Source: Fulvia fulva (Eukaryota; Ascomycota; Dothideomycetes; Mycosphaerellales; Mycosphaerellaceae). From it: a DNA stretch of 64,000 nt. The position numbers were made by a program, and so were the translations under genes. Under the pieces are notes generated by a model that was not told where the DNA came from, did no database searches, and worked only from the letters and a program-made list of their open reading frames with translations. The first letter of the stretch is position 1; each line of letters starts with the position of its first letter. Shown piece by piece: positions 11,698-22,600 of this stretch. The stretch spans positions 5,952,001 to 6,016,000 of the forward strand of contig NC_063014.1 in assembly GCF_020509005.1 (NCBI RefSeq), read 5' to 3'.

Positions 11698-14600
11698 CTA
11701 CTCCCCTGCTTAAATCGCCTTAAGCGCCTACGAGGCGGTATCTATTAATTCAAAATAAGTAACGCTCTATAGGGTATATCTATCTAACTCTATAATCTAA
11801 AACTCCGGTATATATAAAGATACGACTATAGACGAGCCTAAGCTACGAGTAAAGCGACGTTACTAGCGGTAGCGAGTCCTAGGCGTAGATCGTAGAAACG
11901 AAGTGACTATTTATTATGCCTTAGCACGCCTTAGGTTATATCGTGACTAGTGCTTAGCGTCGGCGGTAACGGTCGCGTCGTTATTAGTATCGCTAGTACT
12001 ATCCGCTAAGTCTATTAGCTCGGTTATATTAGGCTCTAGTACTTGCTATCCGCGTAGAGGTCCTAGAGCGCGAGGGTTCTTGTGATAGTAGTCTGCTATA
12101 AGTTCGTCTATAGTGCCTTTTAAGTTAATATAAGGTTCTTTAGTATATAATCTATCTACCTATTTAATAGTATAGCTAATACTCTTCTTTGCTTTTCTAG
12201 TCTAGCGACTGTCTACTACTACTACGGTATCGTACCATTCCTTAACTTCGCTATCGACTTCGGTAAGCGTAGGTTCGTACGTCTATAAAGGGAACGGGTC
12301 TTCGGCGGATAGTCGTAGTAGGTCGGTATAGAACATATAGTATATTCTTATACTCGTAGGTAGGTCGAGTTCGTAGATATCGGTCGCTACTTTCTTTATG
12401 ATCGTGAAGGGGCCTACGTTCTTGTGATCAAGCTTCTTCGCTAGTCGTTTAGTACGAATATTACGTAAATTGAGCTAAACCTTGTCTCCTACCTTATAAG
12501 ACCGCGTAGGTCTCCGGCTATATTTCTAATAGTCGGCTTCAAGCTATGCTTATATATACTTAAGCTAGTTGATACAATGTATATATATACGGCTTATATA
12601 AGTTACGAAAGCGTCTATATCTTATTAGCTAATTTTCTACGTAGCTAGTAGTACGTCCGTACGGGTAGGTCTACTAAGAACTTCTATTCTTAGGTTTCTT
12701 CCTAAGGTTACGAAGAACGGTAACACGCCGGTAGTGCTTTTTATATTGTTCAAAGCAAACTCCGCTATTAGTAGCTAGTCGTACTAGTTGTCTTAGGCGT
12801 AATTGATATATATACGTAGGTACTACTCTATAACTTAGTTCGTACGTTCGGACTAACTATTAGTCTAAGGTTACTATACCGTCGACATCTTATACTTAAC
12901 GCCTAGGCGTTCGCAAAGCGTCTTCTAGAAGCGACTCACCTACTACGAGCCGCGGTCTAAGTAGATAGAGCGGAATAGGCCTTGATCTTTAATAACGTAG
13001 CGGATAATTATATCTATAGCTATCTCGGGCTCTATGTTGACGACTAGTATAAGGTACTTACGCTTTATAAGACGACATATTAAGGTAAGGATGTTATTAT
13101 ACTTAACGCCCTCCGGGCTGTAGCTGTCTAGAAGTGCTATAATATAGTCTAGGGCTACTTCCTCGAATATACCGTTAGGTATTAGGATTTGCTTAAGGTT
13201 GCCCTAGTACGTATTATAGAAAGCCTTAGTTCTAGTATATATATAACAGTTCTTTATATATCGTACGATGTTAGCCTATATACTAGGCCAATAGTACGTA
13301 CGAGTTATTAGCTCGTATGTCTTCTCGCGCCCCGGCTAGCCGGCTATAGGGGCATTATAACAAGCGGCTATAAGTTCTTTGCGGATGTTACTACTATTAG
13401 GTACGTAGAGGCGGCCTTAAATATAAATTAGGTCGTGCTCTAGTTCGTACTCGCTAAGATTAATATACGTGTTCAATTTCTACGGTAGCCGACTATCGCT
13501 AGCTTATAGGCCTTTCTTAATTACTACTACGAGCTCGTCCTAATCGTAGGCGTTCTGGATCTCTTCCTTAATAGACGCCTCTTTCGCGTTAAGTACGGCA
13601 AGCGCGAGCTAATATTGGTCGCGAGCGTTCGTATACGTTGTTATTACTAATACTCTAAGAGACTCCTATACTTTAGAGGCGAGGTTACGTTCCTTTAAGA
13701 CCATTTATTATCTATTCTTAATATCGTCTATTACGTCTATGTCCTAAGTACGGCGTATTAGGGCATTAGGCTTACCGCCTAGCTTACCTAGTCGGTATTC
13801 GATCTAGAAATCGAACCTAGACAAGAATTTACTCTATCGTGCTTATCGGCGATTCAGCTACTTAGTAGTTATAAAGTATTATAGACCGCGGTAATTAGAC
13901 AACACCCTAGTATTACTACCTATTAGCTCTAGCCGCTATTCCTCAAAAGCTCGAACGATAGCTATAAGCTCCTTGTCGTAGATCTTATAGTTATACTCGG
14001 CTAGATCTATCTTCTACGAATAGTATATAACTAGGTAAAGCTGTCTGTCTTCTCCGATCTATAAAAGAACGCTACCGGTATATCTATTAGAGGCGTCGTA
14101 TTCGATAACGTAAGGCTTGCTTAGGTCAAAGTGCTATAGTACTAGTTGCTTCGTAAACTCCGCCTTAAGCCTATTAAAAGCTTACTAGCACTCTAGTGTC
14201 TAGTTCCAAGTATATTTCGTAGGTCGCTTTGACTTGTCCTTACTACCGACCCCCTTCGTAAGAGTAGTTATAGGTAGTACGATGTTCGAGAAGCCTTCTA
14301 CGAACCTTCGATAGAAGTTCGCGAGGCCGAGGAAGAAAAGGACGTCCTTTACGCTTCTAGGTGTCTCCTACTCGAGGATCGTCTTGATCTTCTTTAGGTC
14401 TATCTTAATACCTTCGACAGTAATAATTAGACTAAGGTACTTAACTTCCTTCTAGAAAAACTTGCTCTTTGTAATGTCTAATAGTAGTTTAGTATCGATG
14501 AAGCAGTCTAGTACCTTGAGCATATATTCTATATACTCCTCTCTTATGCTACTAAAGACGATCGCATTATTAAGGTACACGGTAACGAAGTCGTTAAGGT

Positions 14601-15094
14601 AAGGCCTTAGGGCTTTATTAATGTAGGCCTAGAAGACGCTAGGAGCATTATATAATCCGAAGGGCACTACTAGATACTTAAAGGTCCTATACCGTAAGGT
14701 AAATATAGTCTTCTATTTGTCGCCTACTCGGATACGTAGTTTATTAAAGGTAGTAACGACATTGAGCACGGTAAAGTATTAGTACCCGCTTATTCGCTAT
14801 AGTGTCTCTCGAACCTACGGGATAGGGTATCGGTTCTTAATCGTAATAGCGTTAACTGCTCTATAGTCTACGTAGACGCGTAGTCTACTACCTAGCTTTC
14901 TAATAATAATGACTAGCGATGTAATACGTAAGGTGCTTTCTCTAAGTTTGCCTTTCGTCTTTAAGTCGTCGATATACTTCTTTACGACTTCGAGCTCCTA
15001 TAGGCTTATTAGATATAGTCGAGCGAAAGGCAGCTTAGCACCTAGGTCAAAGTCGATAGCGAGGTCGTCTCCTTTACGGTAAGGAGGTAAGGTA

Positions 15095-15424
15095 TGTTAG
15101 GAACCGCTGTACGTTATCCCAACCGGGCTTGGATCTTTGCAATGATGTCTCTGACTCGTTGAGAAGGTAGTGGTCCCAAACAGTATATGGTGTATACTTG
15201 AAATGAGTTGAGCACGAGGCTCCTATCTACTTGCAAAAGAGCGTCGTCTATATAGTGCCGTGTCTTGGCGTAACTGATCAAACTGATCAGACTGATCACT
15301 GAGTCATACTGATCAGACTGAGCGCTCAGTTGCCAAGGTCTCTGAGCTGATCAGTTTCGGATTCTCCCACTAGTGTCTAGGCATCGATTGGTTGGCTGGA
15401 GCTTCCCCAAACCGATCCGTAACA
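15095..15424 (-). repeat. Element C 3' LTR (330 bp)
   Basis: Matches 17231-17560, apparently base for base. It contains clustered TGATCA motifs (ACTGATCAAACTGATCAGACTGATCAC), a local repeat that could be a regulatory array. Confidence 0.95.
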
Positions 15425-15504
15425 CCATCCCCCTTCTAGCTTAGTTCCGTCCCGGAACTTCTCACATAAGCCCGCTGTTCTTCATCGTTTGCCTGGGCAT
15501 CGCA

Positions 15505-16177
15505 ATGTCTCCTCCTTCCATTTCTTCCAAAAGTTCCCTCCGTCGACAAGCCCTTGCTGTCGACATACAACGATCCGGTATCGAGATGGCCCCCTGCCAT
15601 CACTGTCGGTCCGCTCGAGTCGCTGCCACCGAGCAGCGCCCAAAATGTGTCGTTTCGCCCCGGTCGGGAAAATGCTCGGAGTGTGTGAGGAAGGGTTACT
15701 CTGATTGCGACGTGACCTTATCCGCACCCGAGTGGACGAAGTTTCGCGACGTTCGTGATGGCCTCCAGCGAGACCTCGAGCGTGCGGAGGAGAAGGAGGT
15801 GGAGCTTCTCCATCAGCAGGCCGAGCTCGCTCAGCGCATTATTCGCCAAAAGGCGAAGAAGATCCGTCTTCGCAAACAGCTTCGCCTCGCGTCCGGCAAG
15901 GCCGACGACGCCGTAGCGAAGGAGCTCGAAGATCTCGAGGCGGCGGAGGAGGAAGAAGTGGAGGAGTCTGCTGGGGTGGAGACCGCGTCGTCGTACAAGG
16001 AATTCGATCCTTGGCAGATGTCGGTCCAGGATTGGAACCAGCTGTGCGATCCTTCTTTTCCTTGGGTCGTGCCTCCTCTGGCCTCATCGTCGTAAGTTAT
16101 TGTTCCAGTAGTCTTTTATCCGTTGCTGTTGTTGACTTCTGTGTCCTAGGTCATCAAATCAAGAAGCCGCTGTTTGA
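15505..16177 (+). CDS. Antisense ORF of element C: six-cysteine cluster plus coiled coil
   Basis: Lies on the strand opposite gag, starting 81 bp inside the left LTR. The uninterrupted frame gives 196 residues (15505-16095). A good intron (GTAAGT at 16092 to CTAG at 16149, 58 nt) would replace the last codons and stop at 16177. Cysteines at residues 31, 34, 48, 57, 60 and 68 give C-x2-C-x13-C-x8-C-x2-C-x7-C, reminiscent of fungal Zn2Cys6 clusters but with a wider first gap. Residues about 75-150 are highly charged Glu/Lys/Arg/Leu, a probable coiled coil. An alternative start is Met28. A plausible reading is a DNA-binding accessory or regulatory factor carried by the element; this is inference. 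It converges with gag, ending about 25 bp from the gag stop. Confidence 0.7.
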
Positions 16178-16202
16178 TGCCTTTGTCGTCAGGTCGTTTC
16201 TG

Positions 16203-17198
16203 CTAGGCAGATTTCGAGAAGAAATCCTCGCATTCCTGGTACGTCTTTGTCGCTGTCGCCCGATCCATCGCATTGAACTCGCGGCTGACAACATTCTTCT
16301 TTGGACAGTCTCTAGCATAGTGGCCTTTCTTTCCACATGCATAGCAAGTTAGATCTCTTGTTAACTGCTTGCTTCGTCCGCGCCTTTCCGTGGCGTCGAG
16401 TTCCATTGGATCTCCATAATCAGGGTCGTGACTTCTGGCCTTGAAGCCCCCTCTTCCGCCTCTCGCGGGTCTCTGGAATCCAGGCTGTACGAATCGGTCG
16501 TACTTCAATTCCTGGAGTCTCTCGTCGATTTCCTTTGCAGCCTTGACCATCGCGGCCAAGCTGGTGAGACTGGAGTTTCGAGATAATTCGGCTTTGACGT
16601 TGTCCTTCAAGCCTAGGTAGAACTGGGAACGAAACGCTGCGTCGTTCCACTCGAGGTCGGCGGCATATCCTTGGAACTCAGAGGCGTATACGGCGACTGA
16701 GGTGTTTTGTCGGAGTTGTCGGATATGTCGGTCGGCATGAACCTCCTCGTTAGGTATCCCGTAGAGATCATTCAGCTTGATCTCGAACTCATCGTAGTCG
16801 GCAAATATCTTCCGGGTTTCTGTCTTCGGGTTGTCTCCTTCGTCCTGGTTGTTGAGCCAGTCTTTGAGGTATGGTCTGAATCCCCGGGCTGCCCTGCCCC
16901 TTAGGAAGGATGCGGCGTACAAGACCTTAGAGGCCTCGCCATTAAACTGTTGGGCGTTGAAGTAGAGGTACAGCTGAACCTGCAGCTGAAAAGCCTCCAG
17001 CTTCCCTTGTGTCCCATCGAACGTCTCCGGTGGTGACACCTTAGGTGCCTTGGTGAACTCGTGCATGCTGTTCGAGCTTGCAGAGGGTGTTGATCGTTTT
17101 CCGCTTCCAGTAATCGACATTTCGCTCATTCGTTCCGTGATGCCAGTTGACTGTGGCTGTTGTCGTGACGGACTCCGGGTAGCGTCTCTCCCAGACAT
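16203..17198 (-). CDS. gag: Gag polyprotein of element C
   Basis: 331 residues from the ATG at 17198; an upstream in-frame TTG at 17204 is less likely. Residues about 55-240 are a retrotransposon gag domain (PETFDGTQGKLEAF...QLYLYF, RGRAARGFRPYL, FRSQFYLGLKD). A Gly/Arg-rich stretch follows and then a perfect CX2CX4HX4C zinc knuckle, CYACGKKGHYARDC. The frame ends shortly after the knuckle with no protease or reverse transcriptase, so the element has gag only. It would form the nucleocapsid shell that packages element RNA. No RIP stops are present, so the gene looks functional. It is the only intact transposon protein gene in the window. Confidence 0.92.
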   Translation of the reverse strand: MSGRDATRSPSRQQPQSTGITERMSEMSITGSGKRSTPSASSNSMHEFTKAPKVSPPETFDGTQGKLEAFQLQVQLYLYFNAQQFNGEASKVLYAASFLRGRAARGFRPYLKDWLNNQDEGDNPKTETRKIFADYDEFEIKLNDLYGIPNEEVHADRHIRQLRQNTSVAVYASEFQGYAADLEWNDAAFRSQFYLGLKDNVKAELSRNSSLTSLAAMVKAAKEIDERLQELKYDRFVQPGFQRPARGGRGGFKARSHDPDYGDPMELDATERRGRSKQLTRDLTCYACGKKGHYARDCPKKNVVSREFNAMDRATATKTYQECEDFFSKSA

Positions 17199-17230
17199 AT
17201 ACAAAGGGCCCTGGTGGTGGTGCTCAAAGT

Positions 17231-17560
17231 TGTTAGGAACCGCTGTACGTTATCCCAACCGGGCTTGGATCTTTGCAATGATGTCTCTGACTCGTTGAGA
17301 AGGTAGTGGTCCCAAACAGTATATGGTGTATACTTGAAATGAGTTGAGCACGAGGCTCCTATCTACTTGCAAAAGAGCGTCGTCTATATAGTGCCGTGTC
17401 TTGGCGTAACTGATCAAACTGATCAGACTGATCACTGAGTCATACTGATCAGACTGAGCGCTCAGTTGCCAAGGTCTCTGAGCTGATCAGTTTCGGATTC
17501 TCCCACTAGTGTCTAGGCATCGATTGGTTGGCTGGAGCTTCCCCAAACCGATCCGTAACA
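17231..17560 (-). repeat. Element C 5' LTR (330 bp)
   Basis: Apparently identical partner of 15095-15424; presumed promoter side for gag. AGGTA follows at 17561-17565. Confidence 0.95.
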
Positions 17561-18706
17561 AGGTATCGTCTCCTATACGTAGAACGAAGGCCTTACGTCG
17601 CGACTTAAATTTACGCGGAAGCGATATATCTAGGTCTACTTCGTCTTTGCCTTTTATATATTGTTAGAAGTTGGACGCTGCTATAGCGCTAAGCTATATA
17701 CTAACTTCTTCTATAGCCTCCTCCTTAGTTATAGGTAGCGCGTCGTCATTCTACTCCTAAATTAGGTAGCCTTCTTATAGTTATTAGCCCTCTTTAAGCC
17801 AATCTTCTAGACATTCTACGGCCTCCGTAGTACTTATAGACGAGATGTCAATGCCTATAATTGCCGCTACGTCTATCCGATCGGCACGCTATTACTACCG
17901 AGCTTATACTTATTTTTCTAGTTAATAGCGTACCGTCGTTAGTATTCTTTCGTAATAGTCTCCGTAGTAAGACGTAAACGTAACGGTGTTCGTCTAGTTC
18001 CTAAAGTCTAGTAGGTGTTTCTATACCTACGGTATACTAAGAATAAAGTTATACTTAATGCCGGTAACAAAGTAGTTCAATTCTTCGACGTAACCGTTTA
18101 GGTCTAGAGTCGCTTTTACGTACTCCGTAGCTTCGTTCTTCTTAGACGGGTCTACTATACCGATTCTAAATAGAGTAGGTAGCTTTGTCCGATCATAATC
18201 CTTTATAAACTTCGTGCTACAAAAGATCGACTATACGCCTAGATCTACTAGGTATCTAGTAGGCTTACCTTTAACGGTACCGTATATAATAAGACGATCA
18301 CTACGTAGCGGGATATCGACTTTGATTGCTCCGACCTTTATAGTCTCGATATCTATAACCTTAGGTATGTCTGCCTCCGAAGTCTACCGCTATAGTAGGT
18401 TAACCTTTTTGTTTCGTTACTAGGGCATCGGCGTAGGTTCTAATATCCTTAGCGGGCCTTTGCCTAACGGATATATACTCGGTTCTTCTAACGTAAGGTT
18501 CTCGTAGATGTTCTTAGGAGGATCTTTACTAGGCATAATGTTAGCTATAGTAATAATAGCTATACTCTAAACTATACGCCTTAGTCTAGAGTTGCCCCGT
18601 TTCCCTATTATTAGGGTTCGAAGTCGATAAGGTTCTAGTCGACCGTAGTAGCTATGTTACCTCTAGTATTACTCTTACGGAACTAGAACTATTCGTAAGA
18701 TCGGTA

Positions 18707-19131
18707 TGTTACGGATCGAGTCGTCTGGACCCTACGAGCTAACCGATTTCGGATCACGTGGTGCCGAGCCAACTAGCGGGCACTCCCGCTGCAGCTCGCT
18801 CGCAGCGATTTCTACGCTCGGTACGCCTTCTAGAGAAAGCACAGAAATGATGGAAAGCAAAGAAAGCAATACCCCTGGGCATAAGGGGATCTCCTTTGTA
18901 TTTAGGAACGCTAAGAATCCCTTATGGCTTCGAGGCGTTCAACTCACTGTTTAATATCACTGTTTGGAATACACCACAACACAACCTCTGCCTCACTGCT
19001 ACTTGATCTCTGCGAGACAAGACAGCTACTGCTTCATCACCCTCCCTCAACTTCCTATCGGCCCGAGAACAAACCCGATTGAGCTTGGTCTTCTGATCTT
19101 GTGATATCATTAGGTTATACCAAACCTAACA
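18707..19131. repeat. Solo LTR (425 bp), not RIPed, inserted in element B gag
   Basis: Starts TGTTACGGATCG and ends AAACCTAACA, with CGGTA duplicated at 18702-18706 and 19132-19136. There is no internal region, so it is the product of LTR-LTR recombination. The sequence differs from element C LTRs, so it marks another family. It keeps normal CA/TG content inside RIP-ruined flanks and splits the zinc-knuckle region of element B gag. Confidence 0.9.
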
Positions 19132-21366
19132 CGGTACTACTAGTTATAGTCCGGGCTCTTATATACGTAGTAGAACGTCTTGTCCTTCTAGTACGCCGCT
19201 TTATCCTTCGTAAGCTTACGATATATTAAGCTAGTACGCTTAGCGGCTACTATGTCGTACTATTAGTACACCTTCTTATCTATACGCTCGCTACGCGGCT
19301 TACCTATAGGTCCTCGACCGCCGCCGCCGCCGCCGCCTCTAGTACTACCGGAGGAACCTAGTCACGCGTTACCTTAGCTACCGGTCTGGCCTCCTCTACT
19401 TAGCTTCTTACCGGGTGGTTGCTACTACTAGCGCGGTATATCGTCGAGGTCAATCTCGATATTACGGAGAGTATCTTCTATCTCGGTTAGGCTCCTAAAC
19501 CGTATACCCGCGATCTTCGCGCGTAGATATAGAAGAATCTTCTCCTTAAGGTTCTCTATTAGTTCTTCGCGCCCGTCCTTAGTAGTATGCTTCCTAAGGT
19601 AGTACGTATACTCGGAAAACTTCGTATAGAAGAGGTTAAACTTCTTACTCTACTTCTATTCGAGTTCGTAAAAGGCCTTACGGTAACGACGCTTCTCGAA
19701 GTAGTCGCTATACGATAAGTCGAGGATCTCGAGAGCCTTATTCTAATACTTAATAGTAGGCTTATAAGGCCGAATACGGCCGAGAGCGTTCGTACCTACT
19801 AGGCCGTAGAATATAATATATAATTCGGTATCCGATCGATTAGGTTCTATAAGTAGGTACTCGCTAACCTTCTTACGCTACTTAATATAGCTAACCTTAT
19901 CTTCCTTTAGATTGGCGTAGAAGATAGGTAGGACCTTAATAGGGTTCTTCTAAGATGTGTTAATAGACTTTATAGACTACGTACCTAGAGTTAGGGTAGG
20001 AGTAAAAGGACGCGCGTATAGATTAGGCGTATTATTAGCGTCGCCGAACCTACCGAGACCCCCTAATATAGACTAGTATAGAGTCGATGTGCGTATATTG
20101 CGGATGCTATTGTCGTAAGCGGTCTCGAAGTCATTAATACCTATAAATTCGACTTCTTACCTATACCCGCCTAGCGCGCTAGCCGTACGTTATAGTAGCG
20201 TAGTTCCGAGCCCTCGTAGTAGGACTTTCTCTATATATATATTGACGCGAACACCTAGAGTGTTTCCTACGTCCTTCTTTCGTAAATCTAGGAGGGCGCG
20301 TAGCTTAGAGGGCTAGCGAGCTAGTGTCGTTAGTCTCTCCGGCTATTGATATTACTTCTAAAGTGCTTCGAGCTCCTTAATACGCTACTTTAGACTCTCG
20401 ACCAACCTACGCTAAGTGTTATTATCCTCTTATAGGCTCTCGATTTCTGCTATAGCATCTTCCGTATCGCCGTCCTTAGTCTATACCTTAACTTCTAGTT
20501 CTTAAATTCGCCTATCCTTTTCCTCGTTCTAAACGGTCAGACCTTTAATAATGCCCGCCGCTTCTTCCGAGTCCTCCTTTTCTTGCTAAAGGGCTGCCTC
20601 GAGGTTGACTTTCTTACCCGTTAGGTTAACAACTTGGTCGCGAGAGTTCTTAAGTAAGGCCTTACTATAAGTATATATCTATATCCTAAAGTCGAGGACA
20701 TTAAGCTAAGCTTTAGGTCTCTTTTTAACTAACGCCGCCAACTCTTCGTAGGTATATAGCTTGAATACTTATAGATCGTATCGGAACTAAGCGCCTTTAC
20801 TATCTTCTATAGGATCTAGGGGTATAGTATACGATAGGTCGAGCGGCGCGTACTAGCCTCCCTACCTATCTACTCTCGACGATGTACCCTATCCTCTATC
20901 TTGTTAGTAAATACGCTCACGCCGGTCGTACTTAGTCTTAAGAGTCGTATACGTAATTTCCGTCTTCTACTATTAACCCGCCGTCGCTTATCGTATCTAG
21001 TAGGTCTGATCTTAGCTATCGACTATAGTCTAACTTCTGTCATTCTGTTAGGTCTACTACGGTTACGGTTCGTAATTATCGGTAGCTATAGTCGCGGCTG
21101 TCTCGAATCCTCGACGGTTCGGCGGATATTAATATTAATCCTACGTGTCTCGGCGAACTCCTACGAAAGTGTCTACGACTAACTATATCGTATCCTCCTC
21201 TTCTATACACTTCCTACGTATATAGGACACCCGATTATACTACTATAATCCGCCTCGAACTCGGGGTCTTGTTCGCTAACTCCTACTAAAGTGTTATAAA
21301 CCGGTCGGTAATATTGCTAATAATACGCGTACTTACTATAGAGGGATTTAGAGTAGTAGAACTTAA

Positions 21367-21562
21367 TATTACGGGTCTAGACTACTCTCGGTAGGTGAAA
21401 GGGTGTCGTAGCTAAGTAATCGAATAAGTTCTACGGAGAAGAGAAGTTCTAGCTAAGGCGCGTATTAAAGATAAGCGCGACGTTCGCCGAGCCGAGGCGT
21501 TACGTTATGTTTACGAAGTTACGTAACCCGTAGGCCGTAGGCCGTAGGGCTATACCGTGATA
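21367..21562 (-). repeat. Element B 5' LTR (196 bp)
   Basis: Partner of 11502-11697; its first base pair block reads TATTACGGG where the other copy reads TGTTACGGG, a RIP-type change. Confidence 0.9.
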
Positions 21563-22600
21563 CGAATAAAGGCGCGGACGTAAGCTAAGTTAGCCTTTAA
21601 CGCGGCCTTTAGGCGGCTAGCGGCGTCGCGGGTAGTATAAGGCTTACGACTAACCTAGAAGACTAGACTATATATAGCTAGGGTCGGGGCGTTAATCTAA
21701 GCTAGATTACGATACTTAAACTTAGTATTCTAGAACTGACTAGACTCCGTAACCTAAGTAATATCGTAGGCCTAGGGAAGAGTAGAGAAGTTAGCTACCT
21801 TACTAGGGGTAACTAGGCGCTTAGAGTCCTTTAACCGGGAAGACCGCTTAGTATAGCTAAACTTAGTACGAGACCGGCTACTATCGTAGGTAGAGTACTT
21901 ACTAGTCTAGAAACAATTAGTATAGCCGCCGCGCTCGATAAAGGTAAAGTCGCCTATAGTATTAGGCTTAGGATCCTCCTAGTCGTATTTCTCTAGCTTG
22001 CTACTCGGTAGGCTAAGTTACTAGTACTTAGTAAAGGTTCCTAGCGGACGCTCGGTATCGCCCTTAGAACAGTAGCTTTATACGTATCGCGTAGATCTAG
22101 AGCGGCCGCTATAGTAGCTAAAGACAATCGCCGCTAGCCTAGTTTATACGGTATACGGTCTAAAAGCGATAGGCTGCCTTAGAATACCGCCCTTAGAGAC
22201 CTCTTCGAAGACGTCGAAGTCGGAGTCTAACGCGGCTACTAGCTTTAGAACGCCGCTAAACTAGAAGCGGCTATAGCGCGAAGGGAGTATATAAATTATC
22301 TTAAAGAATCTAGCTCCTCCGTCGATCCTTAGATACTAGCGCGCGATACGGGCTAACTATAGCGCGATCTCATCGTCTAACTTAATAACGTCGCGAGAGA
22401 ACTAGACTTAAAACTAGAAGGCGTAGAGCCGAGTCTACTAACCGGCTGACTATCCGGTAGGTATATCCGGAAGGCGCGTCTTAGTACGAACGGGGAGCCG
22501 CGGGAAGTTATTAGATACGGCCGAAGTATAGGTAACGGTAAGGGCGTCTATCTAAGCTATTAACTTCTTGCCTTAAGGAGAGCGCGGGATAGGAGCTATA

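Larger units (their letters stand above)
15095..17560 (-). mobile_element. Element C: intact 2.5-kb gag-only LTR retrotransposon (TR-GAG-like), not RIPed
   Basis: Two 330-bp LTRs (15095-15424 and 17231-17560) appear identical by eye, start TGTTAGGAACC and end CCGTAACA. They are flanked by the 5-bp duplication AGGTA (15090-15094 and 17561-17565). The internal 1806 bp hold an open gag on the minus strand and a second open ORF on the plus strand; protease, reverse transcriptase and integrase are absent. A purine tract (AGAAGGGGGATGG in sense) abuts the left LTR, confirming minus orientation. It must be mobilised by pol supplied elsewhere. It carries ordinary CA/TG content inside a RIP-ruined host, so it inserted later. 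It resembles terminal-repeat retrotransposons with a GAG domain described in plants. Confidence 0.93.
11900..21340 (-). pseudogene. Element B gag-pol, RIP-inactivated
   Basis: Read on the minus strand from right to left. Gag-like sequence runs from about 21300 to 19140, with a glycine/arginine-rich run at about 19330 and a degraded zinc knuckle (FYYVYKSPDY) at about 19150, exactly where the solo LTR inserted. A retropepsin-like YLVDLG motif lies near 18235. Reverse transcriptase lies in about 14950-14500 (VYVDYRAVNAITIKNRYPI), and its catalytic YLDD box reads YLNN at 14566-14577, the Asp-to-Asn change expected of RIP. RNase H and integrase follow. A chromodomain-like block lies at about 12240-12075 (DSR-TRKAKKSISYTIK). 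Element C (15095-17560) splits the segment between protease and reverse transcriptase. Confidence 0.82.
11502..21562 (-). mobile_element. Element B: minus-strand gypsy chromodomain retrotransposon, RIP-ruined
   Basis: Bounded by 196-bp LTRs (11502-11697 and 21367-21562) and by the 5-bp target-site duplication CGAAT (11497-11501 and 21563-21567). It sits inside element A and in turn carries element C and a solo LTR. Coding sequence lies on the minus strand. LTR ends are TG...CA types altered by RIP (TATCACGG...GTAATA in sense orientation for one copy). Without its own insertions it is about 7.2 kb. Confidence 0.93.
10830..22600 (-). pseudogene. Element A antisense ORF with Cys-cluster, RIP-ruined and split by element B
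   Basis: On the strand opposite gag-pol, a frame with only RIP-type stops (TAG/TAA at former Gln/Trp codons) runs from about 22600 down to 21563. It resumes in the same frame at 11501 and continues to about 10830. The element B target duplication falls inside it, and after removing B the codons join as ...AYVRAF then IRENAK.... It encodes roughly 570 residues. Around 21880-21935 it shows a GG-Y-TNCF...YSTYD block in which two of three expected cysteines have become Tyr, which would be a C-x2-C-x8-C cluster before RIP. The C-terminal half is basic (KKP, RRSPR). It converges on the pol extension, and both frames end in the same TTATAA palindrome (10830-10835). No function is recognised. Confidence 0.6.

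Noticed and set aside
15114..15299. 61-codon minus-strand ORF repeated at 17250-17435
   Set aside because: Both copies lie wholly in the LTRs of element C and duplicate each other, so the frame comes from LTR sequence and is not a gene.
18706..19110. Open frames of 82 and 62 codons on opposite strands
   Set aside because: Both lie within the solo LTR bounded by CGGTA duplications and have no protein features.
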